Source: Acidobacteriota bacterium
Lineage (GTDB): Bacteria > Acidobacteriota > Terriglobia > Bryobacterales > Bryobacteraceae
NCBI GenBank assembly: GCA_018268715.1
Contig: JAFDVZ010000010.1
Coordinates: 214,794-278,793 of the forward strand
DNA: 64,000 nt
Reading direction: 5' to 3'
The position numbers and the translations under genes are program-made. Under the pieces are notes generated by a model, which was not told where the DNA came from, did no database searches, and saw nothing but the letters and a program-made list of their open reading frames with translations. Of this stretch, positions 41,790-52,105 are shown in pieces; positions within the stretch are counted from its first letter, which is position 1, and every line of letters begins with the position of its first letter.

Positions 41790-42910
41790 ACGTACTCGTA
41801 ACCGGGGCCCGGGGCTTCATTGGGCGGAACCTGACCGCGCGCCTGCAGGCGCGAGAGGGCTGTGCGGTGATCCCGTTCGACCTCGATAACTCACTGGACG
41901 ATCTGCGCGTCGGCCTTGAGGCGGCGGATACCGTCTACCATCTGGCGGGGGTCAACCGTCCCGATACGGCAGACGAGTTCGAGATCGGCAATGCGGGCCT
42001 GACACGCGACATTTGCGGCATCCTGCGCGAACTTGGCCGCACACCCGTGATTGTGATGTCTTCCTCCGTCCAGGCCGCACTGGAAAATCCTTACGGAGTC
42101 AGCAAGCGGCACGCGGAGGATGTGTTGCGCGTGTTCGCCGCTCAGACCGGGGCACAGGTTTGCATCTATCGGCTGAAAAATGTGTTCGGGAAATGGTGTC
42201 GGCCGAACTACAACTCGGTGGTGGCGACGTTCTGCCACAACATTGCGAACGATCTGCCTATCCAGATCTCCGATCCGAAACGCGAAATGGAGTTGGTCTC
42301 CGTGGATGACGTGGTGGATGCCTTTCTCGCCGAATTGCGTGGGCCAATCGGCGGTCGCGACATTCCGTCCTCCAGCCTGACCCTCGGCGACCTGGCGGGA
42401 CGCATACAGTCGTTCCACGACATGCGGACGAATCTGCTCACTCCCGATTTCGCAGTCCGATTTAACCAACAACTTTACGCAACATACCTCTCCTACGTGC
42501 CGGACGAGGCGCGCCGGCAGCAGCTTGCAATCAAGTCGGACCAGCGTGGCGGACTGGCCGAGTTCATCAAGTCGAACCACTTCGGCCAGATCTTCATTTC
42601 GCGAACCAAGCCTGGCATCACCCGAGGAAACCACTATCACCATACGAAGGCGGAGAAGTTCTTCGTTGTGGAAGGCGAGGGTATCATCCGGATGCGTCAC
42701 ATTGAGAGCTCGGACGTGGTGGCATACCGGGTGCGCGGCGAGGCGTTCCAGGTAATCGACATTCCGCCCGGATACACGCATTCCATCGAGAACGTCGGGG
42801 CGGGGGAAATGGTCACGCTCTTCTGGGCCAGCGAGATCTTCAACCCGGACAGGCCAGACACCTGCTTCCTGCCGGTGCTAGCGCCCACTGAAAGTCCGGT
42901 CGCCGCATGA
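41786..42910 (+). CDS. UDP-2-acetamido-2,6-dideoxyhexulose reductase (FnlB/CapF/WbjC-like)
   Basis: The 374-aa bifunctional protein has an N-terminal SDR domain ([14 protein letters not shown]) and a C-terminal cupin-like domain ([19 protein letters not shown]), the composition found in CapF. It performs epimerisation and reduction on the way to UDP-L-PneNAc. The ATG at 41786 overlaps the upstream stop. Confidence 0.9.
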   Translation: MNVLVTGARGFIGRNLTARLQAREGCAVIPFDLDNSLDDLRVGLEAADTVYHLAGVNRPDTADEFEIGNAGLTRDICGILRELGRTPVIVMSSSVQAALENPYGVSKRHAEDVLRVFAAQTGAQVCIYRLKNVFGKWCRPNYNSVVATFCHNIANDLPIQISDPKREMELVSVDDVVDAFLAELRGPIGGRDIPSSSLTLGDLAGRIQSFHDMRTNLLTPDFAVRFNQQLYATYLSYVPDEARRQQLAIKSDQRGGLAEFIKSNHFGQIFISRTKPGITRGNHYHHTKAEKFFVVEGEGIIRMRHIESSDVVAYRVRGEAFQVIDIPPGYTHSIENVGAGEMVTLFWASEIFNPDRPDTCFLPVLAPTESPVAA

Positions 42911-44028
42911 AAGTCGCTACGGTTGTAGGCACACGCCCGGAGATCATCCGCCTCTCCCGTGTCATCGCGGCGCTGGACCGCTACATGGATCACGTCCTCA
43001 TCCACACCGGCCAGAACTACGACTACGAGTTGAACGGGATCTTCTTCGAAGACCTCGAAATACGCAAGCCGGATTACTTCCTCGAAGCGGTCGGCAAATC
43101 CGCCGCCGAGACCATCGGCAACATCATCGCAAAGAGCGATGAAGTGCTGGGCAAGGTTCAGCCGGACGCCATGCTCGTGCTGGGCGACACGAACAGTTGT
43201 CTGGCCGCGATCGCGGCGAAGCGCCGCAAAACCCCCGTCTTCCACATGGAAGCCGGAAACCGCTGCTTCGACGAAAGGGTGCCGGAGGAAATCAACCGGA
43301 AGATCGTCGATCATATCAGCGACATCAACATGCCGTACAGCGATATCTCGCGGGAGTACCTGCTGCGAGAGGGTATCCCGCCGGATCGCATCATCAAGAC
43401 GGGTAGCCCGATGTTTGAGGTGCTGCATCATTACCTGCCAAAGATCCAGGCATCCACTGTGCTCGTGCAACTCGGGCTCACCCCCGGTCAGTACTTCGTC
43501 ATTAGCGCGCACCGCGAGGAGAACATAGACTCCCCGGACCAGGCGCGCAAACTGGTGGGCGTCTTATGTGAACTAGCGACCCGATACGCCCTGCGGATCA
43601 TCTTCTCCGCGCATCCCCGCACGCGCAAGAGACTGGAATCCATGGGCGCCGAACTGCCGCCCGAAGTAGAGTTGGTGAAGCCACTCGGGTTCTGCGACTA
43701 CGTGCATCTACAGATGAACGCCAAGGCGGCGCTGTCCGACAGCGGAACCATTACCGAGGAATCGTCAATCCTGAATTTCCCGGCGCTCAACATCCGCGAT
43801 GCGCACGAGCGCCCGGAGGGGATGGAAGAGGCCACCGTGATGATGACCGGGCTGGAGTGGGATTGCGTGTCGGAAGGTCTCCATATTCTGGAACACCAAA
43901 GCCGCGGAGACCAGCGGACCTTGAGGATCGTTGAAGACTATACCGCACCAAACGTTTCCGAGAAGGTTGTGCGCGTGATCCAGAGCTACACGGATTACGT
44001 GAACCGGGTGGTATGGCACAAGACCTGA
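42907..44028 (+). CDS. UDP-N-acetylglucosamine 2-epimerase family (FnlC/CapG/WbjD-like)
   Basis: The 373-aa product shows [43 protein letters not shown] and [13 protein letters not shown], the signatures of the WecB-type non-hydrolysing epimerases. As the third member of the set it would yield UDP-L-FucNAc. The start overlaps the preceding stop by ATGA. Confidence 0.92.
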   Translation: MKVATVVGTRPEIIRLSRVIAALDRYMDHVLIHTGQNYDYELNGIFFEDLEIRKPDYFLEAVGKSAAETIGNIIAKSDEVLGKVQPDAMLVLGDTNSCLAAIAAKRRKTPVFHMEAGNRCFDERVPEEINRKIVDHISDINMPYSDISREYLLREGIPPDRIIKTGSPMFEVLHHYLPKIQASTVLVQLGLTPGQYFVISAHREENIDSPDQARKLVGVLCELATRYALRIIFSAHPRTRKRLESMGAELPPEVELVKPLGFCDYVHLQMNAKAALSDSGTITEESSILNFPALNIRDAHERPEGMEEATVMMTGLEWDCVSEGLHILEHQSRGDQRTLRIVEDYTAPNVSEKVVRVIQSYTDYVNRVVWHKT

Positions 44029-44055
44029 CCCTTACCGGGGCCGGCGTGCAGTGAT

Positions 44056-45309
44056 ATGGCCAGTATCCTCATCCATTCGCTCATCTTTGCGCCGGACGGA
44101 GTCTCCACAGCCTATCTCTATACCGATCTCGCCAAAGAGCTGAGAAAGCTGGGCCACTCCGTTGAGGTCCTGACTACGACGCCCCACTATAACCAAGTTG
44201 AAGAGGAGCTTCGCAGACAGCCGCTGTCTAAAATCGCCCCCGGTTTCTACAAGAGCTCATGCTCCGGAATCAGCGTATGGCACGTTTCGCTTGGCAAGAG
44301 AACGTCAGACGCTCGGGCGCGCACGCTCGACTATCTTCGTTTCCATCTGCTGTCGCTGCTCTGGTCGTTGTTCCACCACGCGCATTACGATGTCGTTCTG
44401 GCGCCGTCTCCTCCGCTATCCATTGGAGTCATCGCATGGCTCTTGTCCCGGCGTTACGGCAGCCGTTGCGTCTACAACGTCCAAGAGCTTTACCCGGATA
44501 TTGCCATCAACCACGGGGTGATCAAGAACGCCAGGTTGATCACGGTATTTCGTGCGCTCGAACGGTTCGTGTACCGTAGATCCGATGCGATCGTGACCAT
44601 TGGAGAGCGATTCACCGCGGCGATTTCCGATCGCGCTGGGTCCAGTGAACGGATCACGACCATTCCCAATTTCGTCGACACGGAATTCTACCGGCCGCTG
44701 CCCCGCGATAACGCTTTTTCCCGTGCCCATGGCCTTCTCGACAGATTCGTCGTCTCCTATGCGGGCAACATCGGGATTGCTCAAGACTGGGGGCCACTAT
44801 TGGCTGCAGCCCGGCAGCTAGCGGATCGCCCCATCCAGTTCGTCATCGCAGGTGAGGGCACCCGAAGTACGTGGCTTCGCGACCAGATTCGGCAACTAGA
44901 TTTGCGCAATGTTCTGCTGCTGCCCTACCTAGCCCGCGAAACCATGCCCCAAATGAACGCCGCTTCCGACGTAACCACAATCGTAATGAGCCAGTCCGGC
45001 GGTAGAGACGGCTTTCCGTCGAAGATCTACACCACGCTCGCGTGCGCTAAGCCGAGCATAATCAGCGCGGAACAGGACTGCGAACTGTGTGCCATAGTTC
45101 GCGACTCCAAGTGCGGCTGGACCGTTCCCGTCGGCGATTCCGATGCATACACGAATGCCATACTCACCGCAATGGGGCAGCGGGACACTCTACATGAGAT
45201 GGGGCTCCGTGGGCGCGAATACGTAGAGCGGAGATTCTCCCTGAAAACGGTCGCCGAACGCTATGACATGCTGATCCGGCACCTTACAGCCCGCAAAGCG
45301 CACGACTAG
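44056..45309 (+). CDS. WbuB-like L-fucosamine glycosyltransferase
   Basis: The 417-aa GT4 enzyme shows TTTPHYNQVEEELR, VVLAPSPPLSIG, VYNVQELYPDIAINHG and AGNIGIAQDWGPLL, the recognisable pattern of WbuB-type transferases, which use UDP-L-FucNAc. Location right after the FnlABC-like set supports that donor. Confidence 0.88.
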   Translation: MASILIHSLIFAPDGVSTAYLYTDLAKELRKLGHSVEVLTTTPHYNQVEEELRRQPLSKIAPGFYKSSCSGISVWHVSLGKRTSDARARTLDYLRFHLLSLLWSLFHHAHYDVVLAPSPPLSIGVIAWLLSRRYGSRCVYNVQELYPDIAINHGVIKNARLITVFRALERFVYRRSDAIVTIGERFTAAISDRAGSSERITTIPNFVDTEFYRPLPRDNAFSRAHGLLDRFVVSYAGNIGIAQDWGPLLAAARQLADRPIQFVIAGEGTRSTWLRDQIRQLDLRNVLLLPYLARETMPQMNAASDVTTIVMSQSGGRDGFPSKIYTTLACAKPSIISAEQDCELCAIVRDSKCGWTVPVGDSDAYTNAILTAMGQRDTLHEMGLRGREYVERRFSLKTVAERYDMLIRHLTARKAHD

Positions 45310-45447
45310 CCGGCCAGTCCATGCGTAAATCCACGCGGAGCATAGGTACGCTCGGCGACGGATCCTATTCACTCTGGCGTGCATGGAGTCAGGAATCTGA
45401 AAGGGTCACTCCAGTCCAGCCGATCGACGGCCAACTGTAAAGCAAAG

Positions 45448-46431
45448 ATGCCGGGACGAGTATTGGTGACCGGAGCGGATGGTTTTGTCGGCAAGATCGT
45501 CTGCCACAGGTTGATCGAGTCTGGCTACACGCCGCGCGCGGGCCTCTGGGACGGCGGCCTGTGGCCGGCGCTCCAGGCAGCGGTGCCCGGCACGAATGAG
45601 TTCTCCATTATAGGGGATCTGGGCGCAAACCCGGATCTCAGCGCCGCCCTCGCAGGTGTATTCGCGGTGGTACATCTGGCCGCCCGTGTTCACGTCATGC
45701 ACGACAAGGCCTTCGACCCACTGCAGGAGTTCCGGCGGGTGAATCTAGCCGGTACTGCGGCCCTTGCCCAAGCGGCTGCGGCGCAGGGTGTGCGCCGCTT
45801 CGTGTTTGTGAGCACGGCGAAGGTGAATGGCGATTCAACTTCCGCGACGCCCTTTACAGAGGAGGATCCGCCCGATCCGCAGGACCCCTACGCCGTCTCG
45901 AAGTGGGAGGCTGAAGAAGCCCTTCGATCCATAGCCGTGAAGTCCGGACTCGAAATCGTGATTGTCCGGCCACCCCTGGTGTATGGTCCCGGAGTACGTG
46001 CAAATTTCCTGCATTTGCTGCGACTGGTGGCGCTGGGTGTCCCGCTACCGCTGCCCGATGCCGCCAACCGCCGGAGTCTGATCGGAGTCGAGAATCTCGC
46101 GGATTTCCTGGTACAGTGCGTCGGCAATGATGGAGCTGCCAACCAGACGTTTATGGTCAGTGACGGCGAGGATGTATCGACGCGAGAACTGAGTGCCCGG
46201 CTGGCCCGGGCTCTCGGGTGCTCAGCCCGATTCCTGCCCGTCCCCGAATTCGCGGTACGGCTCGCCGCGGGCCTGGTCGGGAAAGAGGCTGCCGCAAACA
46301 GGCTGCTGGGGTCGCTCGTAATTAACGCTCATAAGGCACGGCACACGCTCGGATGGGATCCGCCAGTCACGCTGGATAGTGGGCTGGCGACCACCGCCCG
46401 CTGGTACCTGGAATCATCGAGGCTGGTGTGA
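45448..46431 (+). CDS. NDP-sugar 4-ketoreductase, WbpV/GnaB-like
   Basis: The 327-aa SDR has VLVTGADGFVGKIV, VHLAARVHVMHD, STAKVNGDS and the YxxxK active site in PYAVSKWEAEEAL. Family members such as WbpV reduce UDP-4-keto-6-deoxy-GlcNAc to UDP-D-QuiNAc or UDP-D-FucNAc. It precedes the initiating transferase, a pairing frequent in O-antigen loci. ATG 45448 is chosen as the first start with the NAD loop near the N-terminus. Confidence 0.85.
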   Translation: MPGRVLVTGADGFVGKIVCHRLIESGYTPRAGLWDGGLWPALQAAVPGTNEFSIIGDLGANPDLSAALAGVFAVVHLAARVHVMHDKAFDPLQEFRRVNLAGTAALAQAAAAQGVRRFVFVSTAKVNGDSTSATPFTEEDPPDPQDPYAVSKWEAEEALRSIAVKSGLEIVIVRPPLVYGPGVRANFLHLLRLVALGVPLPLPDAANRRSLIGVENLADFLVQCVGNDGAANQTFMVSDGEDVSTRELSARLARALGCSARFLPVPEFAVRLAAGLVGKEAAANRLLGSLVINAHKARHTLGWDPPVTLDSGLATTARWYLESSRLV

Positions 46432-47519
46432 CCAAAGGTAGTACCGTGGCTATCATCGTCACTGCCTTTCTTGCTTCAGCGCTGTTGACCGCGCGGGTCC
46501 GGCGTTACCTTCTCGGGCGAAAGGTTCTGGATATGCCGAATGGGCGCAGTTCTCATTCCGTGGCAGTCCCCCGCGGAGGTGGCGCAAGCATCGTCGTGGT
46601 ATTTCTCCTGGCCGTGCTGTGGTTGGCACAAAGAGGCATTATGTCCGGGGGCGTAGGCGCTGCACTGGTCGGTGGTGGGCTATTGATCGCGACTGTGGGA
46701 ATGTTCGACGACTATTTCGGCTTATCCGCCCGGTTGCGATTACTGATTCACTTCGCGGCGGCAGCATGGGCCTTGTGGCAACTCGATGGGGTGGGACCGC
46801 TGCACTTGGGCTGGATCACGTGGGATTGGGGCTGGGGCGGCCAAGTTGTCGCGCTCGTCGGCTTGGTCTGGATGACCAACCTTTACAACTTTATGGATGG
46901 CATCGACGGCATTGCCGGCGTCGAAAGTATCTGCGCGAGCGGCCTAGGGGCCCTGCTACTAACGTGGGTTGGCCTAGGCGGTCTCGCAACGGGCACACTG
47001 GTGCTAACGGGTGCAAGTGCAGGCTTTCTAGTGTGGAACTGGCAACCGGCCAAGATTTTCATGGGCGACGTGGGCAGTGGTTTCTTGGGGTTTGTGTTCG
47101 GAGTTCTAGTCATTGCGAGCGCCAGGGAACGGCCTTTGTTGCTCTGGCCATGGCTGATATTGCTCTCGGTTTTCATCGTCGATTCCACATTGACGCTGTT
47201 GCGGCGATTGATCACCGGAGCGCGCTGGTACGAGGCGCACCGCAGCCACGCCTATCAGCACGCCGCCCGCTGTTGGAGCAGCCACTCGACGATAACGTTG
47301 ACGATTGCGACAGTCAACACGATCTGGTTGTTCCCGTTTGCACTGGGAGCGTGTGTTTGGCCAGCGGCAGGTCCTCTGTTGGCTGTGGTGGCACTGGCAC
47401 CACTCGTCTGCACGGCACTCCACTACGGCGCCGGACGCGGTGCTCCCATCACTAAAGGCGCACGTCCCAAAGCTGAAATCGGCGTGCCCGCGGATATGGC
47501 GAATAGTCAAAGTGCATGA
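46428..47519 (+). CDS. Undecaprenyl-phosphate sugar-1-phosphate transferase (WecA/WbpL type)
   Basis: The 363-aa membrane protein has about 10 helices and the MraY/WecA family motifs MPNGRSSHSVAVPRGGG, MFDDYFGLSARLRLL, NLYNFMDGIDGIAG and IFMGDVGSGFLG. It begins glycan synthesis by loading a sugar-1-phosphate on undecaprenyl phosphate. The GTG 46428 overlaps the previous stop. Confidence 0.92.
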   Translation: MTKGSTVAIIVTAFLASALLTARVRRYLLGRKVLDMPNGRSSHSVAVPRGGGASIVVVFLLAVLWLAQRGIMSGGVGAALVGGGLLIATVGMFDDYFGLSARLRLLIHFAAAAWALWQLDGVGPLHLGWITWDWGWGGQVVALVGLVWMTNLYNFMDGIDGIAGVESICASGLGALLLTWVGLGGLATGTLVLTGASAGFLVWNWQPAKIFMGDVGSGFLGFVFGVLVIASARERPLLLWPWLILLSVFIVDSTLTLLRRLITGARWYEAHRSHAYQHAARCWSSHSTITLTIATVNTIWLFPFALGACVWPAAGPLLAVVALAPLVCTALHYGAGRGAPITKGARPKAEIGVPADMANSQSA

Positions 47520-47559
47520 GGTGCCAGGCATTGTGGTGCAAGCGGTATAGGAGCAAGTG

Positions 47560-49470
47560 ATGCGAACGGCACAGGAATTCGTCAATAGGCTAACCAGGAT
47601 TCACCGCGTGGTAGTCTGGTCGGTGCAACTCGGGGTGTTTGCTCTGTCGGCAGTGCTAGCGTTTCTGCTGCGATTCGACTTCGGCCTGCCTGCGGCCTAC
47701 CTGCGCCATCTGGCATATGCCCTTCCGATCTGGATCGTTGTGAAGATCCTCGTGTTCCGCGTGGCGGGGCTGGACCGGGGATGGTGGCGGTATGTGTCAG
47801 TAACGGACCTCCTACGGATAGTGGCCGGTAACTTGGTCGGCTCTGTGCTAAGTTGCTTTGCGATCCTCCTTGTCGCGCCGACCGGATTTCCGCGATCGAT
47901 TTATCTGCTCGACCTGATGATCTGTTTCCTCGGTACAGCCGGGGTTCGGATAGTCGTGCGCTTGACGGCCGAAGCCACATCCCAGGGTGGTAAGGGCGCT
48001 TTGGAAAGGAATACGCTGATCTACGGTGCTGGCGAGGCGGGTATCACGCTGCTCAGGGAGATCCAGAGGAATCCGAAGCTGCTGTATCGGGTCCGGGGAT
48101 TTCTGGACGACCGGCCAGACAAGAAGGGCGTACACATCCTAGGTGAGCCGGTGCTCGGAGGAGGTGACCAGGTTCAGGCTTTGGTGTCGAGACATAACAT
48201 CGAGACCATTCTGATCGCCATCCCCTCGGCAACAGGCACGGAAATGACTCGGATTCTGGAACTCTGCCACGCGGCTGGGGCAGACTGCAAGACCATTCCG
48301 GGGTTGGGGGAAGTGATTGAGGATGGCGGGTTGGTGGGGCATATCCGTGCGGTGGCGGTGGAGGATCTTCTTGGCCGCAGGCCCGTCCGCCTGGAAGAGA
48401 ACCAGATTCGCGCCAGCCTCGAAGGCAAAGTAGTTATGGTCACTGGCGCGGCGGGCTCCATCGGCTCCGAACTCTGCCGTCAGATCGCCCGCTTCCACCC
48501 CGCCGGAATCGTCGGATTCGAAATCGCCGAGTCCCCCCTCTTCGAAATCGACCGCGAAATGCGTCTAGCCTTCCCCGTGGTCCCCTTCCACCCCGAGATC
48601 GGAAGCATCCAGAATCGCATTCGCCTGGACGAAGTCATGTGCCAGTACTCGCCGTCCGTGGTTTATCACGCAGCAGCCTACAAACACGTCCCGCTCATGG
48701 AGGCCCACGTCTTCGAGGCCATCGAGAACAACGTCTTCGGGACATACAACGTGGCTATGGCGGCAGCGGAGCACGGAGTCGACGACTTCGTCATGATCTC
48801 CTCCGACAAAGCCGTCCGGCCCACCAACGTGATGGGTGCCACCAAGCGCATCGCCGAATTGCTGCTCCTCGCCCTGCAAAACGGGCGCACGAAGTACGTG
48901 GCCGTGCGCTTCGGTAACGTGCTCGGCTCGAATGGCAGCGTCATTCCAATCTTCAAGAAACAGATCGCGGCGGGCGGGCCGGTGACAGTGACGCACCCAG
49001 AGATGCGCCGCTTCTTCATGACCATTCCTGAAGCCTGTCAGCTCGTGCTGCAAGCGGCCGTCGTCGGCGAGGGCGGCCAGATCTGCGTCCTGGACATGGG
49101 CGAACCAGTCAAGATCGTCGATCTCGCTCGGAACCTGATCCTGCTGTCGGGACTGAGGCCGGACGACGACATCAAGATCGAGTTCACGGGTATGCGCCCC
49201 GGCGAGAAACTCTACGAAGAGCTGAACACCATGCTCGAGGACACGGCTCCCACTGCCCACGAGAAGATCCGCATCTTCACAGGCAACGGTATGCCGGAAG
49301 GCGACATCGAGACTTGGCTCGATTGCCTGCGAGAGATCTGTGAGACGCGCGATACCGGTCGCCTGGTCGTAGCCCTCAAGGAGATCGTACTCGACTACAG
49401 CCCGAGCGTTCATCTCCTGAAGCGTCTGGTGAAAGCGCGGACTGAGCGTGCCGTTGTCACTACCGCCTGA
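47560..49470 (+). CDS. UDP-GlcNAc 4,6-dehydratase, membrane-bound (WbpM/CapD/FlaA1-like)
   Basis: The 636-aa product has four N-terminal membrane helices (about residues 15-130), then a first nucleotide fold (GAGEAGITLLRE) and a C-terminal SDR domain with VTGAAGSIGSELC, SSDKAV and MGATKR. It produces the 4-keto-6-deoxy sugar that WbpV-type reductases use. ATG 47560 is chosen because of the GGAG seven bases upstream; an overlapping GTG at 47557 is possible. Confidence 0.92.
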   Translation: MRTAQEFVNRLTRIHRVVVWSVQLGVFALSAVLAFLLRFDFGLPAAYLRHLAYALPIWIVVKILVFRVAGLDRGWWRYVSVTDLLRIVAGNLVGSVLSCFAILLVAPTGFPRSIYLLDLMICFLGTAGVRIVVRLTAEATSQGGKGALERNTLIYGAGEAGITLLREIQRNPKLLYRVRGFLDDRPDKKGVHILGEPVLGGGDQVQALVSRHNIETILIAIPSATGTEMTRILELCHAAGADCKTIPGLGEVIEDGGLVGHIRAVAVEDLLGRRPVRLEENQIRASLEGKVVMVTGAAGSIGSELCRQIARFHPAGIVGFEIAESPLFEIDREMRLAFPVVPFHPEIGSIQNRIRLDEVMCQYSPSVVYHAAAYKHVPLMEAHVFEAIENNVFGTYNVAMAAAEHGVDDFVMISSDKAVRPTNVMGATKRIAELLLLALQNGRTKYVAVRFGNVLGSNGSVIPIFKKQIAAGGPVTVTHPEMRRFFMTIPEACQLVLQAAVVGEGGQICVLDMGEPVKIVDLARNLILLSGLRPDDDIKIEFTGMRPGEKLYEELNTMLEDTAPTAHEKIRIFTGNGMPEGDIETWLDCLREICETRDTGRLVVALKEIVLDYSPSVHLLKRLVKARTERAVVTTA

Positions 49471-49558
49471 TCAATTCAGGACTCCGTTCGAAACAGAAAT
49501 GGCGCGCCGTGCCAAGGACGAAAGTATGGGTCCGAAATGTCAGAAAGGGGAATTTGCA

Positions 49559-50551
49559 ATGGAAACCAAGCGAGTACTAGTGAACGGGGCCGGTGGCTTC
49601 ATCGCGGGTCACATGGTCAAGCGACTGAAAGCCGAAGGGCATTGGGTCCGTGCAGTGGACCTGAAGCCGCACGAGTTCGCAAAGCCGCCCGCCGACGAGT
49701 TCATCCTTGGTGACTTGCGCGACCAGCAGCTCGTTGGCGACATAGTTGAGGGCATCGACGAGGTTTACCAATTCGCCGCCGACATGGGCGGTGCCGGTTA
49801 TATCTTCACGGGCGAGCACGACGCCCAAGTCATGCACAATTCCGCCACCATCAACCTCAACACGCTCCATTATGGTGTCAAGGCCGGTGTGAAGAAGTTC
49901 TTCTACTCATCATCGGCGTGCATGTACCCCGAGTACAACCAACTCGACCCGAGCAATCCCAAGTGTTCCGAGGACTCAGCTTACCCCGCGGCACCTGACA
50001 GCGAGTACGGATGGGAGAAGCTCTTCAGCGAACGCCTTTACTTGGCGCACATGCGCAACTGCGACGTCCAGGTTCGGATCGCACGCTTTCACAACATCTT
50101 CGGCCCCGAGGGCACTTGGTGCGGCGGTCGCGAGAAGGCGCCGGCAGCACTATGCCGCAAGGTCGCCGAGGCGGAGGACGGCGGTGAGATTGAGATTTGG
50201 GGTGACGGAGAACAAACGCGCTCTTTTCTGTATATCGATGAGTGCACCGATGGAGTCCGCCGCCTCATGGATTCCGAGTGCGCGGAGCCGCTGAACATCG
50301 GCTCCGAAGAGATGGTAACCATCAACCAACTCGCCTGGATGATCATGGATATCGCCGGCAAGAGGTTGGAAATCAGGCACATCCCCGGTCCGCTCGGTGT
50401 CCGTGGCAGAAATTCCGATAACCGCCTGATCGCGGAAAGGCTCGGGTGGAAGCCGTCACGGCCCCTGCGTGAAGGGCTTACCAAAACCTACGCCTGGATC
50501 TCGGAACAAGTCAGGGCGGCGCGGACAGCAGAGGTTGCCACCATAGCCTGA
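49559..50551 (+). CDS. NAD-dependent epimerase, GDP-mannose 3,5-epimerase-like
   Basis: The 330-aa extended SDR shows VLVNGAGGFIAGHM, FAADMGGAGYIFTGEHDAQV and the active site YGWEKLFSERL. These are signatures of the GDP-mannose 3,5-epimerase branch, which makes GDP-L-galactose. ATG 49559 is supported by an AAGGGG at the right distance; the frame also extends upstream to 49448. The substrate is inferred from motif similarity only. Confidence 0.85.
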   Translation: METKRVLVNGAGGFIAGHMVKRLKAEGHWVRAVDLKPHEFAKPPADEFILGDLRDQQLVGDIVEGIDEVYQFAADMGGAGYIFTGEHDAQVMHNSATINLNTLHYGVKAGVKKFFYSSSACMYPEYNQLDPSNPKCSEDSAYPAAPDSEYGWEKLFSERLYLAHMRNCDVQVRIARFHNIFGPEGTWCGGREKAPAALCRKVAEAEDGGEIEIWGDGEQTRSFLYIDECTDGVRRLMDSECAEPLNIGSEEMVTINQLAWMIMDIAGKRLEIRHIPGPLGVRGRNSDNRLIAERLGWKPSRPLREGLTKTYAWISEQVRAARTAEVATIA

Positions 50552-50587
50552 CGGTCCCGAGGGCCTCCATTCTCTCCCAATCGCCAA

Positions 50588-50995
50588 TTGTGGAAATTTC
50601 CCGCAACCGGAAGTAGTGAGCTATCGCGATTGAAAGGCAACACCGCCATCCTGCTCGCCTGGGCCGTATTCGTCTGCTGCGTCGTGGTCGGCTCCCTGCT
50701 GCCCGCAACGTCGCCGGTGATGGCGGTGGTGGGCCGCATGCACGTCAGCGACAAGGTGCTGCACTTCGCCGCCTACTTGGCGCTCTCTTTGCTGCCGGTG
50801 ATCGGCTTCCGAGACCGTCGCGGCGGCGTCGTTGCGGGACTCTCGATGTTCCTTCTGGGCCTGTTTCTCGAAGGCGCCCAGCACTTCGCCCCCGGCCGTG
50901 CGGTGGAAGTCGGGGATGTTCTCGCCAACGGCGCCGGCGTGAGTTGCGGCACGTTGTTGGGCCTTCCCATCCGCGCCGCGATCGCCATCCTCTGA
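50588..50995 (+). CDS. VanZ-like family membrane protein
   Basis: The 135-aa product has 4 hydrophobic helices with the VanZ-like pattern DKVLHFAAYLALS, GLFLEGAQHF and GDVLANGAG. The exact function is unknown in most members. The TTG at 50588 or at 50630 could be the start; neither has a strong ribosome binding site. It is the last gene of the polysaccharide arm before the phage-derived recombinases. Confidence 0.75.
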   Translation: MWKFPATGSSELSRLKGNTAILLAWAVFVCCVVVGSLLPATSPVMAVVGRMHVSDKVLHFAAYLALSLLPVIGFRDRRGGVVAGLSMFLLGLFLEGAQHFAPGRAVEVGDVLANGAGVSCGTLLGLPIRAAIAIL

Positions 50996-51030
50996 CCATG
51001 CCGAGCGCTCCGGACTCCCTGCCCGCATAA

Positions 51031-51058
51031 GGCTGCGCTTCGCCCCTCCCGCGCAGCC
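51031..51058 (+). terminator. Hairpin between the polysaccharide and phage regions
   Basis: GGCTGCGC at 51031-51038 pairs exactly with GCGCAGCC at 51051-51058 around a 12-base loop. There is no T-run directly after. It sits in the 110-bp gap between the VanZ-like gene and the last recombinase, where two convergent transcription units meet. It could be a bidirectional terminator. Confidence 0.45.
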
Positions 51059-51105
51059 GGCTCTGCTCTCCTTTGGTGTGACCGACAGGCCGGAGGTGTC
51101 TCTGC

Positions 51106-52101
51106 TCATTTCAGCTTCCCCGGAATGAACATGGCCGGGTTCTTCGTCCCCATGTCCACGACATGCGCGTAGCGCGAGGTCGTGCGCGGGTCGCTGTGGC
51201 CCAGCAATTCCTGGACAGCGCGCAGGTCGCCGGTGTGCAAGTAGCCCAACGTCGCGGCGGTGTGCCGTAGGGCATGGTTGGAAATACCCGCGCGCTTCAG
51301 GCCTGCGATCCGCAGATGCTTGTCGATCGTCTCGCGTATCGAGCCGCGGGTCAGGCGCTGTCCATCTTTGCCGTTCTTGCGTCCGTATCCCCAGAAGCCG
51401 AGCGTGGTGAACAACGGCGTGCCGGTGCCGTCACGCGGCACCTCGCCGCGCAGTGTCAAGTATTGCTTCACCTTCATGGCAGTGTCCGGCCGCAGGTACA
51501 CAATTCGGTCGCGAGTCTTGCCGCGCAACAGCAACGAGAGATTGACGCCCTTGTCGGTTAGATCCTCGACACTGGCGCGGTACACTTCGATGGTCCGCAG
51601 TCCATGCAGCGCCATCAGCTCGACCAGGAGCCGGTTGCGCAGCCGCCGAATGCGTTCTTCGCCTTCGGCCTGCTCAGCGTCGGGGAGGGCGGAAAGCAGC
51701 CGCGTGAGTTCCTCGTCGCTCAGATATTTGAAATCATCGACCGCGTTGCGAATCCGCGGCGAACGCACGCCGGCGGCGGGATTGTCCGCGCGCAGGCCAG
51801 CACTGCGCAGGGCTTCGTAGAAGCGCCGGACGATGGACAGCCTGCCACGGATGCCACTCGGCTTGTAGCCCGCCTCCACCAGGGTCTGGCGAAATCGTTT
51901 CACATCGGTGATCGTGGCGGCGGCCGGATCGACGCGCATCAGGCCGCACCAGCCCATCCACGAGCGGATTTGCGTGCAGTAGTTGCGCACCGTGTCTTCG
52001 GACGCATCGCCATTCGCCACCTCCACACGGATGAAATCCGTGAAAGCGGCTTCCAACTCGGAGAGCGTGGGCGAGGGTTTGAGGGACACCAAGGCAGTCA
52101 T
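51106..52101 (-). CDS. Tyrosine recombinase 1 of a tandem array
   Basis: The 331-aa product has an N-terminal core-binding helical domain (about 12-110) and a C-terminal catalytic domain. Catalytic residues are Arg169 (GLRTIEV), the His276-Arg279 pair of HALRHTAAT, His302 of LLGH and Tyr311 of SRYAH. It is complete and probably active. It lies downstream of three homologues; the gap to recombinase 2 is 4 bp. It ends the tail-plus-recombinase operon. Confidence 0.92.
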   Translation of the reverse strand: MTALVSLKPSPTLSELEAAFTDFIRVEVANGDASEDTVRNYCTQIRSWMGWCGLMRVDPAAATITDVKRFRQTLVEAGYKPSGIRGRLSIVRRFYEALRSAGLRADNPAAGVRSPRIRNAVDDFKYLSDEELTRLLSALPDAEQAEGEERIRRLRNRLLVELMALHGLRTIEVYRASVEDLTDKGVNLSLLLRGKTRDRIVYLRPDTAMKVKQYLTLRGEVPRDGTGTPLFTTLGFWGYGRKNGKDGQRLTRGSIRETIDKHLRIAGLKRAGISNHALRHTAATLGYLHTGDLRAVQELLGHSDPRTTSRYAHVVDMGTKNPAMFIPGKLK

Positions 52102-52105
52102 GCGG

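Noticed and set aside
28362..50995. Wzx flippase
   Set aside because: No 12-helix MATE/MVF-like protein was found. The membrane proteins at 32419 and 38360 fit polymerase-like and GT-C-like proteins better.
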